DNA of 64,000 nucleotides from Pedobacter sp. AK013 (GTDB lineage: Bacteria > Bacteroidota > Bacteroidia > Sphingobacteriales > Sphingobacteriaceae): assembly GCF_014205835.1 (NCBI RefSeq), contig NZ_JACHCQ010000008.1, forward strand, positions 103,847-167,846, read 5' to 3'. Below the pieces are notes generated by a model. The model ran no database searches. It saw nothing but the letters and a program-made list of their open reading frames with translations, and was not told the DNA's origin. Position numbers and translations under genes: made by a program. Position 1 is the stretch's first letter, and each line of letters begins with the position of its first letter. Below are positions 17,645 through 26,918 of this stretch, piece after piece.

Positions 17645-19168
17645 ATGAGCGACAATTTACCCAAGAACAATATCTTTAAAGTAATCGGTGCATCATCGTT
17701 AGGCACACTGATTGAATGGTATGATTTTTACATTTTTGGTAGCCTTGCGGTTATCATTGGCCATCAGCTGTTTCCAGAAGATGCGGGTGCATCGGCCTTG
17801 ATCAACACTTTGGCAATTTTTGCAGCAGGTTTTATTGTTCGTCCGTTTGGTGCGTTGGTTTTTGGTAGACTTGGCGATTTAATCGGCCGAAAATATACTT
17901 TCTTGCTCACTTTGGTGTTGATGGGTGGATCGACATTTTTTATCGGTTTAATCCCTTCTTATAAAAGTATCGGCTATGCTGCCCCAATTTTAGTTTTAGT
18001 ATTAAGGTTAATACAGGGTTTGGCTTTGGGCGGTGAATATGGTGGTGCTGCAACCTATGTGGCAGAACATGCGCCAAAAAACAAACGTGGTTTTTTTACC
18101 AGCTGGATCCAAACCACTGCAACACTGGGTTTATTCCTTTCGTTGGGGATTATCGTAATTACGAAGAATATTTTAGGTGCAGAAACCTTTGGCGATTGGG
18201 GCTGGAGAATCCCTTTTCTGTTATCGATTGTATTGGTTGTAGTTTCGATTTATATCCGCATGAAAATGCACGAATCGCCCATGTTTTCTAAATTGAAGGC
18301 TGAGGGAAATGTCTCAAAGAATCCACTCAAAGAAAGCTTTAGCAACAAGGCGAATTTTAAAATGGTACTTCTGGCACTGTTTGGCGCTACTATGGGGCAA
18401 GGGGTAATCTGGTATACGGGCCAGTTTTATGCGCAATCATTTTTAGAAAATACCTGTAAATTGGATTTTAACGACTCGAGGTATATTTTACTTTGGGGAA
18501 TTGCTTTTGCCACACCATTTTTTGTGGTTTTTGGTGCCTGGAGTGATAAAGTTGGCCGAAAATGGATTATGCTGAGCGGTATGCTTCTGGGTATTCTATT
18601 CTATCGCCCAATCTATCAGCTGTTTTTGGATGATACCGATTACACAAAAGTGGAGCAGACTGATATTTTATCTGCTAGCCCAGCTCCGGTAACTTCTGTT
18701 TTAATTGCGAACTCAACTGATAGCTTACGAACAGTTTCTACTAAAGTAATCCTAAAAAGCGGTGCATCTTTTAACAAGGTGCAAATTGATACAGTTTCTG
18801 CAACCAAAGGAATTCTCTTAGGCAAAGAAGTAGTAAAAGATAAAGTTTTGCCTACGCCAGTATTCTGGAAATTTGTCGGTTTAATTTTTTTCCAGATTTT
18901 GCTGGTAACGATGGTTTATGGGCCAATTGCAGCTTTCCTCGTGGAATTGTTTCCTACTAAGATTAGGTACACCTCTATGTCGCTGCCTTATCATATCGGC
19001 AACGGTGTTTTTGGAGGACTTGTGCCATTTATTGCAACACTAATCGCAAGCTTTTCGGGCGCTACACCGTTATCCGGTCTATGGTATCCGATAGGTATAG
19101 CGGCATTGAGCCTGGTTATTGGTGCAATTTATTTATCGAATAAGAGAGACGAAAATATTAACGACTAG
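17645..19168 (+). CDS. MFS transporter of the metabolite:H+ symporter (MHS) family
   Basis: 507 residues. Family signs are IEWYDFYIFGSLAVIIG at the first span, IVRPFGALVFGRLGDLIGRKYTF between spans 2 and 3, and LRLIQGLALGGEYGGAATYVAEHAPKNKRG (about 125-155). Members import organic acids, betaines or sugars acids with protons. Between spans 8 and 9 there is a hydrophilic stretch of about 78 residues (about 328-405, LDDTDYTKVEQTD...KVLPTP) absent from typical MHS proteins; it is rich in Ser, Thr and Val and would face the periplasm or cytosol as an extra domain. A small membrane protein gene follows 11 bp later. The substrate is unknown, and it should not be assumed to belong to the pectin locus that starts nearby. 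Confidence 0.88.
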   Translation: MSDNLPKNNIFKVIGASSLGTLIEWYDFYIFGSLAVIIGHQLFPEDAGASALINTLAIFAAGFIVRPFGALVFGRLGDLIGRKYTFLLTLVLMGGSTFFIGLIPSYKSIGYAAPILVLVLRLIQGLALGGEYGGAATYVAEHAPKNKRGFFTSWIQTTATLGLFLSLGIIVITKNILGAETFGDWGWRIPFLLSIVLVVVSIYIRMKMHESPMFSKLKAEGNVSKNPLKESFSNKANFKMVLLALFGATMGQGVIWYTGQFYAQSFLENTCKLDFNDSRYILLWGIAFATPFFVVFGAWSDKVGRKWIMLSGMLLGILFYRPIYQLFLDDTDYTKVEQTDILSASPAPVTSVLIANSTDSLRTVSTKVILKSGASFNKVQIDTVSATKGILLGKEVVKDKVLPTPVFWKFVGLIFFQILLVTMVYGPIAAFLVELFPTKIRYTSMSLPYHIGNGVFGGLVPFIATLIASFSGATPLSGLWYPIGIAALSLVIGAIYLSNKRDENIND

Positions 19169-19179
19169 ATACGAAGAAG

Positions 19180-19431
19180 ATGAATACGTTAAAGAAATTT
19201 TTAGGATTGGTTTGGATGGTTTTGGGGCCATTAACAATGACTTTTTTGTTTATCCAGGCCATAGATAAAGTGGGCTTGACCCATACTGATATCGAACGCA
19301 CCAATACCATTCTGCAATGGGCAATTATCCTTTTTATTTTCCTCCCGATCAGTTTGGGGTTGATGATATTTGGCTTTTATGCCTGGAAAGGAGAGTATGA
19401 TCACTTGCCGGAAAGTTCAGAGGAATTATAA
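19180..19431 (+). CDS. Small two-span membrane protein (DUF6814-like)
   Basis: 83 residues with two membrane segments (FLGLVWMVLGPLTMTFLFIQAI and ILQWAIILFIFLPISLGLMIFGFYAWKGEYD). The look matches the short proteins that often follow MHS transporters in Bacteroidota (named DUF6814 in my recollection). The 11-bp spacing to the transporter gene indicates co-transcription and a possible accessory role in its folding or activity. Confidence 0.65.
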   Translation: MNTLKKFLGLVWMVLGPLTMTFLFIQAIDKVGLTHTDIERTNTILQWAIILFIFLPISLGLMIFGFYAWKGEYDHLPESSEEL

Positions 19432-19452
19432 CCTCGCACACTTTCCGTTTCT

Positions 19453-20244
19453 TTAATTCATTTTGCGGTTAATGTTTTTTAATTCGTTATAAACCAACTG
19501 CGCAACTGCTTTGGCACCTTCTGGTTGGAAGTGCGTGTTATCTTTTTGGCCTTTCGGATAAGCCTCATATTTGGCTGAGTCTAAATTCATAAAATAATGT
19601 TTGCTTACAAATTCATTCCCTTTTGTAGTGAAAAAACCTGCTGAAAGTGAGGTTAGATCTATAATGGGGGTATTTAATTCTTTCGCAACATCTTTCACCG
19701 CTTGTGGATATTCACCATGGGCACTGCCTAGTTTGCCATCTTTCCAAGGGTAATTGCGGGTAACCGGTGTAATTAGGATAGGTACAGCACCTCTCGCCCT
19801 TGTTTCTTTCACATACATCCTTAAAAAATCTTTATAACCCGGGATGTCAACATAACGTTCAGGTTTGTCTTTTGCGGCATCATTATGGCCAAACTGGATC
19901 AATACCAGGTCATTCTTTACTAAGGCTGATAAAACTTCTTTCCACCTTCCCTCTTCAAAAAAAGTTCTGGTGCTTCTTCCTCCTTTTGCCTTATCGATAA
20001 CCAAAGCACTATCGCTTTTAATCAGCCTGTTTAATTTTTTTAAGCTGTCTTTTTTTAAGAATTGTTGAAAAACCTGCCCCCAACCTGTAAGTGGATACTT
20101 TTTCTGCATATATCCCTCCTCCAAAGTATAATCTGCAACCGTAGAATCTCCGATCAAATAAACTTTAACGGGTTTAGGTTTGATGATGAAAGACATTAAT
20201 AAAATGGTGCCAAACGCTGCAATAAGGTATTTGTGGTTTTTCAT
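19453..20244 (-). CDS. SGNH-fold carbohydrate esterase, rhamnogalacturonan acetylesterase type (CE12-like)
   Basis: The ATG at 20242-20244 gives 263 residues beginning MKNHKYLIAAFGTILLMSFI, a signal peptide or anchor. An in-frame ATG 33 bp upstream would run into the previous gene and is rejected. SGNH blocks are VYLIGDSTVADY (nucleophile Ser34), KGGRSTRTFFEEGRW (Gly), LIQFGHNDAAKDKPERY (Asn) and DNTHFQPEGAKAVA (catalytic Asp and His). This order and spacing are those of rhamnogalacturonan acetylesterases, which remove acetyl groups from pectin. Its start is 5 bp after the GH43 stop, so the two are co-transcribed. It is a paralogue of the gene at 38219. Confidence 0.88.
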   Translation of the reverse strand: MKNHKYLIAAFGTILLMSFIIKPKPVKVYLIGDSTVADYTLEEGYMQKKYPLTGWGQVFQQFLKKDSLKKLNRLIKSDSALVIDKAKGGRSTRTFFEEGRWKEVLSALVKNDLVLIQFGHNDAAKDKPERYVDIPGYKDFLRMYVKETRARGAVPILITPVTRNYPWKDGKLGSAHGEYPQAVKDVAKELNTPIIDLTSLSAGFFTTKGNEFVSKHYFMNLDSAKYEAYPKGQKDNTHFQPEGAKAVAQLVYNELKNINRKMN

Positions 20245-20249
20245 CTTTA

Positions 20250-21890
20250 TTATTTTAATGGTTGTACACGGAACCAATCGTATTCGGCAATTCCTGAATC
20301 ATTGGTTTGGGTATCTCTGGTGGCAAATATTCCCATTTTTGCGCCGATCCATTGTCCTGCTGTTGCCTGAAACTCATCTCCTATATTAATAAAGTTTTTT
20401 CCATCTTCACTGTAACTAAACTGGCATTTTGCACCAGTGGTAACTTTAACCCTAAAATATATCGATCCCGATTTTAGTTTGATAATTTCCTTTTCATTTT
20501 CCGTTTTTCCCTTATCGGCACTTTGGCAAATGCCATACATGAGGTAAAATCCGTCTTTTTTGCTTTTAATGCTAACCTGCGCATAACTTCTCCCCATTAC
20601 CACCAAACCCGTTTTTTCATTTTCCAATTTTGGGTTAGGTTTAAACAAAAGTTTGGTTGTTACCATAAATTCATCAGCAGGAAATTTCTGCATCAACAGG
20701 TTCGGAACATCCCAAAGGTTTTTGGCATCATCAGGGATTTTCGCAGTGTATAATTTTAATAGGCCTTTATCTGCATCGGTAAATAACCAGGTTGGTTGCG
20801 GATTTGCCTGCCATTGCCACTGCAAGCCTAATTTTGTTGTGGCAAATTCATCACTTTCTTCAGGGTTTTCAATCGGATAAGCCCTACCTACATTTGGCTT
20901 TTTGTAAGTAATAACAGGCTCTCCTTTACCATCGCCATCTATATCAATACCGATAACAGGCCAGTTATTAATCCATTTCATAGGCTGCAAATGAATTACG
21001 CGGCCATAAGCGTCTTTGTCCTGAAAATGAAGAAACCAATCCTCACCTGTTTGAGTATTTACCCAGGCACCTTGGTGAGGGCCATTTACAGAAGATTTCC
21101 CTTGATCCATTACTACTCTCCTTTCATAAGGTCCATAGATATTTTTACTTCTTAAGATTAATTGCCAGCCTGTAGAAACGCCTCCGGCTGGTGCAAACAA
21201 ATAGTAATAACCGTTGCGTTTATAGAATTTTGGCCCTTCAATGGTTGGATCTAATTCATGGCCATCATAAACAATCCTGCCTGTTTCAGTTGTTTTTGAG
21301 CCATCACTAGTGAGTGGCATAATGGCTATTACACTTTTTATTCCTGCGCGGCTCCCTGCATAGGCATAAGCCAGGTATGCTTTGTTATCTTCATCCCAAA
21401 ATGGACAAGGATCAATCAATCCTTTACCTGCAACCACTAGTTTTGGTACAGACCACTCTCCTGTTATGGTTTTTGCTTTGGTTAAATAAATGCCAAAATC
21501 AGGATCTGGATAATAAATATAAAATTCGCCATTTCGATAACGGATAGAAGGTGCCCAAACACCATTGCCATGCTGGGTTTTTTCGAAATGATCGAATGGA
21601 GGCTGACGTTTTAAAGCATGGCCAATTATTTTCCAGTTGACCAGATCTTTAGAATGCAGAATCGGTAATCCAGGTATAGCATCGAAACTCGAAGCGATCA
21701 TATAAAAATCATCTCCTACACGGATAGCATCGGGATCGGAATAATCAGCGTTGATAACTGGGTTTTTATAGTTTCCGTTACCTAAGTCTGAAACCCAAAC
21801 TTTAGAAATATATCCACTTTTTGGAGCGAGTTGTGCAAACGTATTTATACCAAGGCTTAAAACAAGGATTGAACTAAATAGATATTTCAT
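20250..21890 (-). CDS. Glycoside hydrolase family 43 enzyme, two-domain, exported
   Basis: 546 residues with signal peptide MKYLFSSILVLSLGINTFAQ. The five-bladed propeller domain (about 40-320) shows NADYSDPDAIRVGDDFYMIASSF (general base Asp52), GLIDPCPFWDEDNKAYLAYAYAGSRAG (the Asp that sets the acid's pKa) and PTIEGPKFYKRNGYYYLFAPAGG (catalytic Glu). A C-terminal beta-sandwich (about 345-546, from ESDEFATTKLGLQWQWQANPQP) is the accessory domain usual in beta-xylosidase/arabinofuranosidase-type GH43 proteins. In this locus it probably trims arabinose, xylose or galactose side chains from pectin, but the sugar cannot be told from sequence. It is divergent from the CE8 gene at 22193, with LacI-type operators in between. 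Confidence 0.9.
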   Translation of the reverse strand: MKYLFSSILVLSLGINTFAQLAPKSGYISKVWVSDLGNGNYKNPVINADYSDPDAIRVGDDFYMIASSFDAIPGLPILHSKDLVNWKIIGHALKRQPPFDHFEKTQHGNGVWAPSIRYRNGEFYIYYPDPDFGIYLTKAKTITGEWSVPKLVVAGKGLIDPCPFWDEDNKAYLAYAYAGSRAGIKSVIAIMPLTSDGSKTTETGRIVYDGHELDPTIEGPKFYKRNGYYYLFAPAGGVSTGWQLILRSKNIYGPYERRVVMDQGKSSVNGPHQGAWVNTQTGEDWFLHFQDKDAYGRVIHLQPMKWINNWPVIGIDIDGDGKGEPVITYKKPNVGRAYPIENPEESDEFATTKLGLQWQWQANPQPTWLFTDADKGLLKLYTAKIPDDAKNLWDVPNLLMQKFPADEFMVTTKLLFKPNPKLENEKTGLVVMGRSYAQVSIKSKKDGFYLMYGICQSADKGKTENEKEIIKLKSGSIYFRVKVTTGAKCQFSYSEDGKNFINIGDEFQATAGQWIGAKMGIFATRDTQTNDSGIAEYDWFRVQPLK

Positions 21891-22192
21891 TTTACAATGA
21901 TGTTTTTTAATATTTGGTTAGTAATAGTTTACAAGGTGCTGAAACAATTAGATAGCTATATGATCAGCATGAGGCCTTGGGTAATAACAAGATTAAGTCT
22001 TTTTTTATTTTTAGACAAGTTGTTATTGTGCAATCGTTCCCGACATCGATTGCAATGTTTAATCTCCAAAAAACTTCTTTCGGATAAATATTAATATTTA
22101 AAATTGTTCATCATATATTTTAATAATACGGCTGCGTTACAAAGTTTATACTTTTACGTGGCCGATTTTAATTTAAGTCTAACCAAATTAAT
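21891..22192. promoter_or_regulatory. Divergent promoter region between GH43 and CE8 genes
   Basis: 302 bp, very A/T-rich, between two divergently transcribed pectinolytic genes. The only sharp feature is a pair of facing operator-like sites at 22030-22055 (separate entry). No gene is supported here. Confidence 0.6.
22030..22055. promoter_or_regulatory. Pair of facing LacI-family operators
   Basis: TGCAATCGTTCCCG (22030-22043, plus) and, on the other strand, TGCAATCGATGTCG (22055-22042) share two bases and form the inverted repeat TGCAATCG-N10-CGATTGCA. Each agrees with TGNAANCGNTNNCR, the general CcpA/LacI-family half-palindromic pattern. They recur before GH28 and before susC/lacI, which supports control by the LacI protein encoded at 47073. 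Confidence 0.65.
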
Positions 22193-23149
22193 ATGAAAGC
22201 AATCATCCTATTTTTACTGATAACCACTTCATCAGTTGTTTATGCCCTAGATATTAAACCCGATTTTATTGTGGCTGCCGATGGAAGCGGAAATTTTAAA
22301 ACCGTACAGGAAGCTATCCACGCGGTGCCCGATTTCAGGAATAAAACAACTGTAATCTTTATCAAAAAGGGCATTTATAGAGAAAAACTGGTATTGGCCG
22401 CTTCTAAAAGGAACGTAAGGTTTATTGGTGAAAGTTTAAACGAAACCATTTTAACATATGATGACTACGCCCAGAAGAAGAATGCTTTTGGAGAAGAAAA
22501 AGGTACTTCGGGCTCTTCCAGCTTTTATATATATGGAGAAGGATTTTCTGCTGAGAATATCACCTTCGAAAATTCTTCAGGTCCGGTGGGTCAAGCCGTT
22601 GCGGTTTGGGCTGGGGGTGATAAATTAATTTTTACCAATTGCAGGTTTTTAGGCTTTCAGGATACGCTTTATACCTATGGAGGGAACAACCGCCAATATT
22701 ATAAAAACTGTTATATAGAAGGAACGGTAGATTTTATTTTCGGGGCTTCGACAGCCTGGTTCGAAAGCTGCACCATTTTTTGTAAAAAGGCAGGTTATAT
22801 CACGGCTGCTTCAACTGCAGATACCACAAAATATGGCTATATATTCAACAAATGTAAAATTAAAGGAGACGCTCCTGCTAATAGTTTTTATTTAGGCCGT
22901 CCCTGGAGGCCTTATGCAAAAGTTGCCTATCTTGATTGCGAACTGCCTGATCTGATCCGTCCTGAGGGCTGGAACAATTGGGGTAAAGAAAGTAATGAGA
23001 AAACGGCTTATTATGCCGAATATAAAAGTACCGGAAAAGGAGCCGACCCAAAAAATAGGGTAAATTGGTCGCACCAATTAACTGATAATGAATATAAGGC
23101 TTACATTTTGGAAAACGTTTTCCGTGGGTGGAATGCAGAGCTGAAATAA
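22193..23149 (+). CDS. Pectin methylesterase (CE8), exported
   Basis: 318 residues with signal peptide MKAIILFLLITTSSVVYA. The right-handed beta-helix enzyme hydrolyses methyl esters of homogalacturonan. All active-site elements are present: GPVGQAVAV (Gln134), GFQDTLYTY (Gln156, Asp157), YIEGTVDFIFG (Asp180) and YLGRPWRPYA (Arg236). The start DFIVAADGSGNFKTVQEAI is the family's usual opening. It is followed 160 bp later by the GH28 gene, which has its own operator-like site. A second CE8 gene lies at 38973 on the other strand. Confidence 0.95.
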   Translation: MKAIILFLLITTSSVVYALDIKPDFIVAADGSGNFKTVQEAIHAVPDFRNKTTVIFIKKGIYREKLVLAASKRNVRFIGESLNETILTYDDYAQKKNAFGEEKGTSGSSSFYIYGEGFSAENITFENSSGPVGQAVAVWAGGDKLIFTNCRFLGFQDTLYTYGGNNRQYYKNCYIEGTVDFIFGASTAWFESCTIFCKKAGYITAASTADTTKYGYIFNKCKIKGDAPANSFYLGRPWRPYAKVAYLDCELPDLIRPEGWNNWGKESNEKTAYYAEYKSTGKGADPKNRVNWSHQLTDNEYKAYILENVFRGWNAELK

Positions 23150-23215
23150 TGGCTATAATTTGTTGATATACAGTTGTTAAGTGTGTTTTGGTTGGCGTCT
23201 TTTTACCTCATTTTC

Positions 23216-23229
23216 CGGTAACGATTGCA
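23216..23229 (-). promoter_or_regulatory. LacI-family operator before the GH28 operon
   Basis: Read on the minus strand, TGCAATCGTTACCG agrees with TGNAANCGNTNNCR and differs from the site at 22030 by two bases. It lies 80 bp before the chosen GH28 start, in the CE8-GH28 spacer. Confidence 0.55.
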
Positions 23230-23308
23230 TAGATTTCTCTTCTGTTTTAGCTGCAAACAACGTACACTTGTTATTACAATAACCAAGTATAATTTAACAG
23301 CGCAAATA

Positions 23309-24982
23309 ATGAAACATATTTCTGGTCGTTTATGCCATATTAAAGTAGTTCTCGCATGCTTAATTTTATTTGCTGCAGATTCTGCCATAGCGCAACAAAA
23401 GCAAAGTTTACCCATTACTCAGCAGGTTAAATTTAAAAGGGATACAACAAGCATTATCCGCTTTGGGGCAAAAGGCGATGGCATTACCTTAAATACAGAA
23501 AGCATTAATAAAACGATTGCCAGTGTTAGCCGGCAAGGTGGAGGTGTGGTGTTAATTCCTTCGGGTTTGTGGTTAACCGGACCAATCGAATTAAAAAGCA
23601 ATGTAAACCTGCATCTAAAACGCGATGCTATCCTTCAATTTACAGCAGATTTTAATCAATACAAACTGGTGCAGGGAAATTGGGAAGGTCAGCCTGCATG
23701 GCGTAACCAAAGCCCGATTTCGGGTGTTAACATCGAAAATATCGCTATTACCGGAACCGGGATTATTGACGGGAACGGCGGCGCCTGGCGAATGGTTAAA
23801 AAAGATAAACTAACCGAAACGCAATGGAAAACCTTGGTGGCATCTGGAGGCGTAGTGAGGGCAGATGGAAAAATGTGGTACCCTTCAGAGAAAACAGTTA
23901 AAGGTTCGAATACTAAAAATGCAGGCGTAATCGAAGCTGGTAAAACAGCCACAGATTATGAAGATATCAAAGATTTTCTCCGTCCGAATTTATTAGTTTT
24001 AACGGGCTGTAAAAAAATTCTTTTAGAAGGTGTTACCTTTCAAAATTCGCCAGCATGGAATCTTCATCCCTTACTTTGTGAAGATTTGACCTTAAGAAAC
24101 TTACAGGTAAAAAATCCTTGGTTTGCGCAGAACGGTGATGGTGTTGATGTAGAATCGTGTAAAAACGTGTTGATTGAAGACAACACTTTCGATGTGGGTG
24201 ATGATGGGATTTGCATTAAATCAGGAAGAGATGAAGCTGGACGCAAACGTGGCGTAGCAACTGAAAATGTAATTGTTCGGAATAATGTGGTTTACCATGC
24301 GCACGGTGGTTTTGTAATTGGCAGCGAAATGAGCGGTGGGGCGAAAAATATCTGGGTATACGATTGCTCTTTTATTGGTACCGATATAGGCCTGCGTTTT
24401 AAAACTACCCGTGGCCGGGGTGGTGTGGTAGAAAATATCTATATCAATAACATCAACATGATCGATATCCCCGGTGAAGCGATTCTGTTTGATATGTATT
24501 ATGCTGCCGTTGATCCGGTCCCTTTGGCTGGAGAAAAACGTGAAGCCATTAAAACGGTTACCATTCCTGTTACAGAAGCTACTCCACAGTTCAAAAATTT
24601 TTATATAAAAGATGTGGTAGCCAATGGTGCTGAGAAAGCCATATTTTTTAGAGGATTGCCAGAAATGAACATCAAAGATATCCACCTGGAAAATGTAACT
24701 ATAAAAGCGAAGAAAGGTATTGAAATTATTGAGGCTGACGGAATTTTCCTTAAAAACATAAACGTAATTACCGAAAACACCAATCCGGTAGTGACGATCC
24801 AGAACGGATCCAATATCAATATTAACAACTTAAAATACCCTGATAACAGCAAGGTTTTGTTCGGTGTTGCGGGCGAAAAAACAAAAGGCGTAAAAATTAG
24901 TGCGACAGATGTTTCTAAAGCCAAAACAGTTTCACTTTTAAGTGCCGAAGTAGATAAAAAAGCATTGGAAATTTCAAAATAA
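23309..24982 (+). CDS. Polygalacturonase (GH28), exported
   Basis: The ATG at 23309 is preferred over an in-frame ATG at 23225 because it places a proper signal peptide at the N-terminus (MKHISGRLCHIKVVLACLIL then FAADSAIAQ); the product is 557 residues. The beta-helix opens with IIRFGAKGDGITLNTESINKTIASVSRQGGGVVLIPSGLWLTGPI. The GH28 catalytic blocks are in order: FAQNGDGVDVESC (about 273), FDVGDDGICIKSGRD (about 296), AHGGFVIGSEMSGG (about 331) and GLRFKTTRGRGG (about 362). The lineage resembles exo-acting bacterial polygalacturonases. The stop codon shares a base with the next ATG (TAATG), so translation is coupled to the GH105 gene. Confidence 0.92.
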   Translation: MKHISGRLCHIKVVLACLILFAADSAIAQQKQSLPITQQVKFKRDTTSIIRFGAKGDGITLNTESINKTIASVSRQGGGVVLIPSGLWLTGPIELKSNVNLHLKRDAILQFTADFNQYKLVQGNWEGQPAWRNQSPISGVNIENIAITGTGIIDGNGGAWRMVKKDKLTETQWKTLVASGGVVRADGKMWYPSEKTVKGSNTKNAGVIEAGKTATDYEDIKDFLRPNLLVLTGCKKILLEGVTFQNSPAWNLHPLLCEDLTLRNLQVKNPWFAQNGDGVDVESCKNVLIEDNTFDVGDDGICIKSGRDEAGRKRGVATENVIVRNNVVYHAHGGFVIGSEMSGGAKNIWVYDCSFIGTDIGLRFKTTRGRGGVVENIYINNINMIDIPGEAILFDMYYAAVDPVPLAGEKREAIKTVTIPVTEATPQFKNFYIKDVVANGAEKAIFFRGLPEMNIKDIHLENVTIKAKKGIEIIEADGIFLKNINVITENTNPVVTIQNGSNININNLKYPDNSKVLFGVAGEKTKGVKISATDVSKAKTVSLLSAEVDKKALEISK

Positions 24983-26913
24983 TGAAAAGATCAGTTTTAT
25001 ATATAGCAGCTGCGCTCATCGGTTTTTCTGTTTTATCGCAAAGTGGATTTGCCCAAAAGAAATTATCAGAACAGTTAACCTTAACTGCGATGGAAAAATT
25101 ATTTCAGGATACTACACTGTTAAAAGATGCTAAAGGACCTAAATGGACCTACGACATGGGGGTGGTACTGGAAGGCGCTGCAACGGTTTGGCGGAATACC
25201 GGAGATGGAAAATATTTCAAGTATATCCAAAGCTCAATGGATGCCTATTTGGATAAGGAAGGAAATATCAATACTTATAAGCCTGACGATTTTAATATCG
25301 ATAACATTAAAAATGGCCGTTCGTTATTATTGTTATACAAAGTTACCGGGCAACAGAAATACCTCTTAGCGGCAACAAAATTATACGATCAGCTACAAAA
25401 ACAGCCACGTACCCAGGAAGGTGGCTTCTGGCACAAGAAAATTTATCCCAATCAAATGTGGTTGGATGGCTTATACATGGGCGAACCGTTTTATGCGGAG
25501 TATGCCAAGCTAATGAAAAAAGATGCAGCTTTCGATGATATTGCCAAGCAGTTTATCCTGATGGAGAAAAATGCCCGCGACGCCAAAACAGGATTACTTT
25601 ATCACGGTTACGATGAAAGCAGAACGGAGCAGTGGGCCGATAAAAAAACAGGCCGCTCAGCAAATTTCTGGGGCAGGGCAATGGGTTGGTACATTATGGC
25701 CCTGGTAGATGTGTTAGATAATTTCCCGGCTAACCACCCACAGCAGAAAGAATTAATGGCCATTTTAAACCGTACCGCAACCGCGGCGGTAAAATACCAG
25801 GATCAAAAATCTGGTGTTTGGTTCGATATTTTAGATATGCCAACAAGAAAAGGAAATTACCTGGAAAGTTCGGCCTCAAGCATGTTTGTATATGGCTTGG
25901 CCAAAGGGGTACGCAAAGGTTGGTTGGCGCCATCATTTATGGCTGCAGCAAATAAAGGTTACACAGGTTTAAAGAAAGAATTTGTTGAACAAGCAGGAAC
26001 AGAAAGAATTAACCTGACCAAAACCGTTTCCGTATCTGGCTTGGGTGGAAAGCCTAAATATCGCGATGGAAGCTTCGATTATTACATCAGTGAAAAAGTA
26101 ATCACCAACGACCCAAAAGGTGTAGGTGCGTTTATCTGTGCGGCTTCCGAAATGGAAATAGATCAGCTGCCAAAACCTGGAAAAGGTTTAACCGTTACCC
26201 TTGATAATTTCTTCAATAATGAATACATGACCGGTCCAACCGGAGATAAAACTCCTTTCCATTACCTTTGGGAAGAGGATGATAACAACGGCTTCTCTTT
26301 ATTTGGAAAAGTATTTAATGATGCTGGGGTAAGAACCGCTACCCTCAAAACAGCACCAACAACAGCAAATTTAAAAGGAAGCAACATTTACATTATTGTA
26401 GATCCCGATACGGAGAAAGAAACGGCAAACCCAAATTTCATGAATGCTGCCCATGCCAAAGAGATTAGCGATTGGGTTAAAGCTGGTGGAGTATTAGTGC
26501 TGCTGTTAAACGATGCAGGAAACTGTGAAATTTCGAAATTTAATGTACTGCCAGAAACTTTTGGTATTCACTTTAATGAGGACAGCCGCAACAAGGTTCA
26601 AGGTTCGAACTTTGAGCAGGGTGCAGTGAAAATCCCGGGCGATAATTCAATTTTTAAAACGGCCAAGAAAGTTTATATCAAAGAGATCTCAACCCTAGTA
26701 GCAAAAAGTCCTGCCGTTTCGGCCTTAACAGATAGAGGAGACGTGATTGTTGCAACAGCAAAATATGGTAAGGGAACTGTTTTCGCGGTAGGTGATCCAT
26801 GGTTTTATAATGAATATATAGATGGCAGGAAATTGCCTGCAGATTTTGAAAACTTTAAGGCAACGAATGATTTAGTGAACTGGTTAATTAAGCAGGTTCC
26901 AGGAAAGAAATAG
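24982..26913 (+). CDS. Unsaturated rhamnogalacturonyl hydrolase (GH105) fused to a C-terminal glutamine-amidotransferase-like domain
   Basis: 643 residues with signal peptide through SQSGFAQ. The alpha/alpha barrel (about 30-370) shows QMWLDGLYMGEPFYAEYA, LLYHGYDESRTEQWADKKTGRSANFWGRAMGWYIMALVD and YLESSASSMFVYGLAKGVRKGWL, the GH105/GH88 signature that removes the 4,5-unsaturated uronic acid left by lyases. Family members of minimal form end near residue 375. Here another 265 residues follow, with IYIIVDPDTEKE, HAKEISDWVKAGGVLVLLLND and KYGKGTVFAVGDPWFYNEYIDG, an arrangement like DUF4350/ThuA-type domains. The extra domain may bind sugar or protein; its role is unknown. It is translationally coupled to the GH28 gene. 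Confidence 0.88.
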   Translation: MKRSVLYIAAALIGFSVLSQSGFAQKKLSEQLTLTAMEKLFQDTTLLKDAKGPKWTYDMGVVLEGAATVWRNTGDGKYFKYIQSSMDAYLDKEGNINTYKPDDFNIDNIKNGRSLLLLYKVTGQQKYLLAATKLYDQLQKQPRTQEGGFWHKKIYPNQMWLDGLYMGEPFYAEYAKLMKKDAAFDDIAKQFILMEKNARDAKTGLLYHGYDESRTEQWADKKTGRSANFWGRAMGWYIMALVDVLDNFPANHPQQKELMAILNRTATAAVKYQDQKSGVWFDILDMPTRKGNYLESSASSMFVYGLAKGVRKGWLAPSFMAAANKGYTGLKKEFVEQAGTERINLTKTVSVSGLGGKPKYRDGSFDYYISEKVITNDPKGVGAFICAASEMEIDQLPKPGKGLTVTLDNFFNNEYMTGPTGDKTPFHYLWEEDDNNGFSLFGKVFNDAGVRTATLKTAPTTANLKGSNIYIIVDPDTEKETANPNFMNAAHAKEISDWVKAGGVLVLLLNDAGNCEISKFNVLPETFGIHFNEDSRNKVQGSNFEQGAVKIPGDNSIFKTAKKVYIKEISTLVAKSPAVSALTDRGDVIVATAKYGKGTVFAVGDPWFYNEYIDGRKLPADFENFKATNDLVNWLIKQVPGKK

Positions 26914-26918
26914 GATTT

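Noticed and set aside
17645..19431. MHS transporter as part of the pectin locus
   Set aside because: It lies on the opposite strand to the adjacent esterase, has no operator-like site, and an ExuT-like transporter is already present in the uxa operon.
23225..23308. Upstream ATG for the GH28 gene
   Set aside because: It would place 28 residues before a good signal peptide and overlap the operator-like site at 23216-23229.
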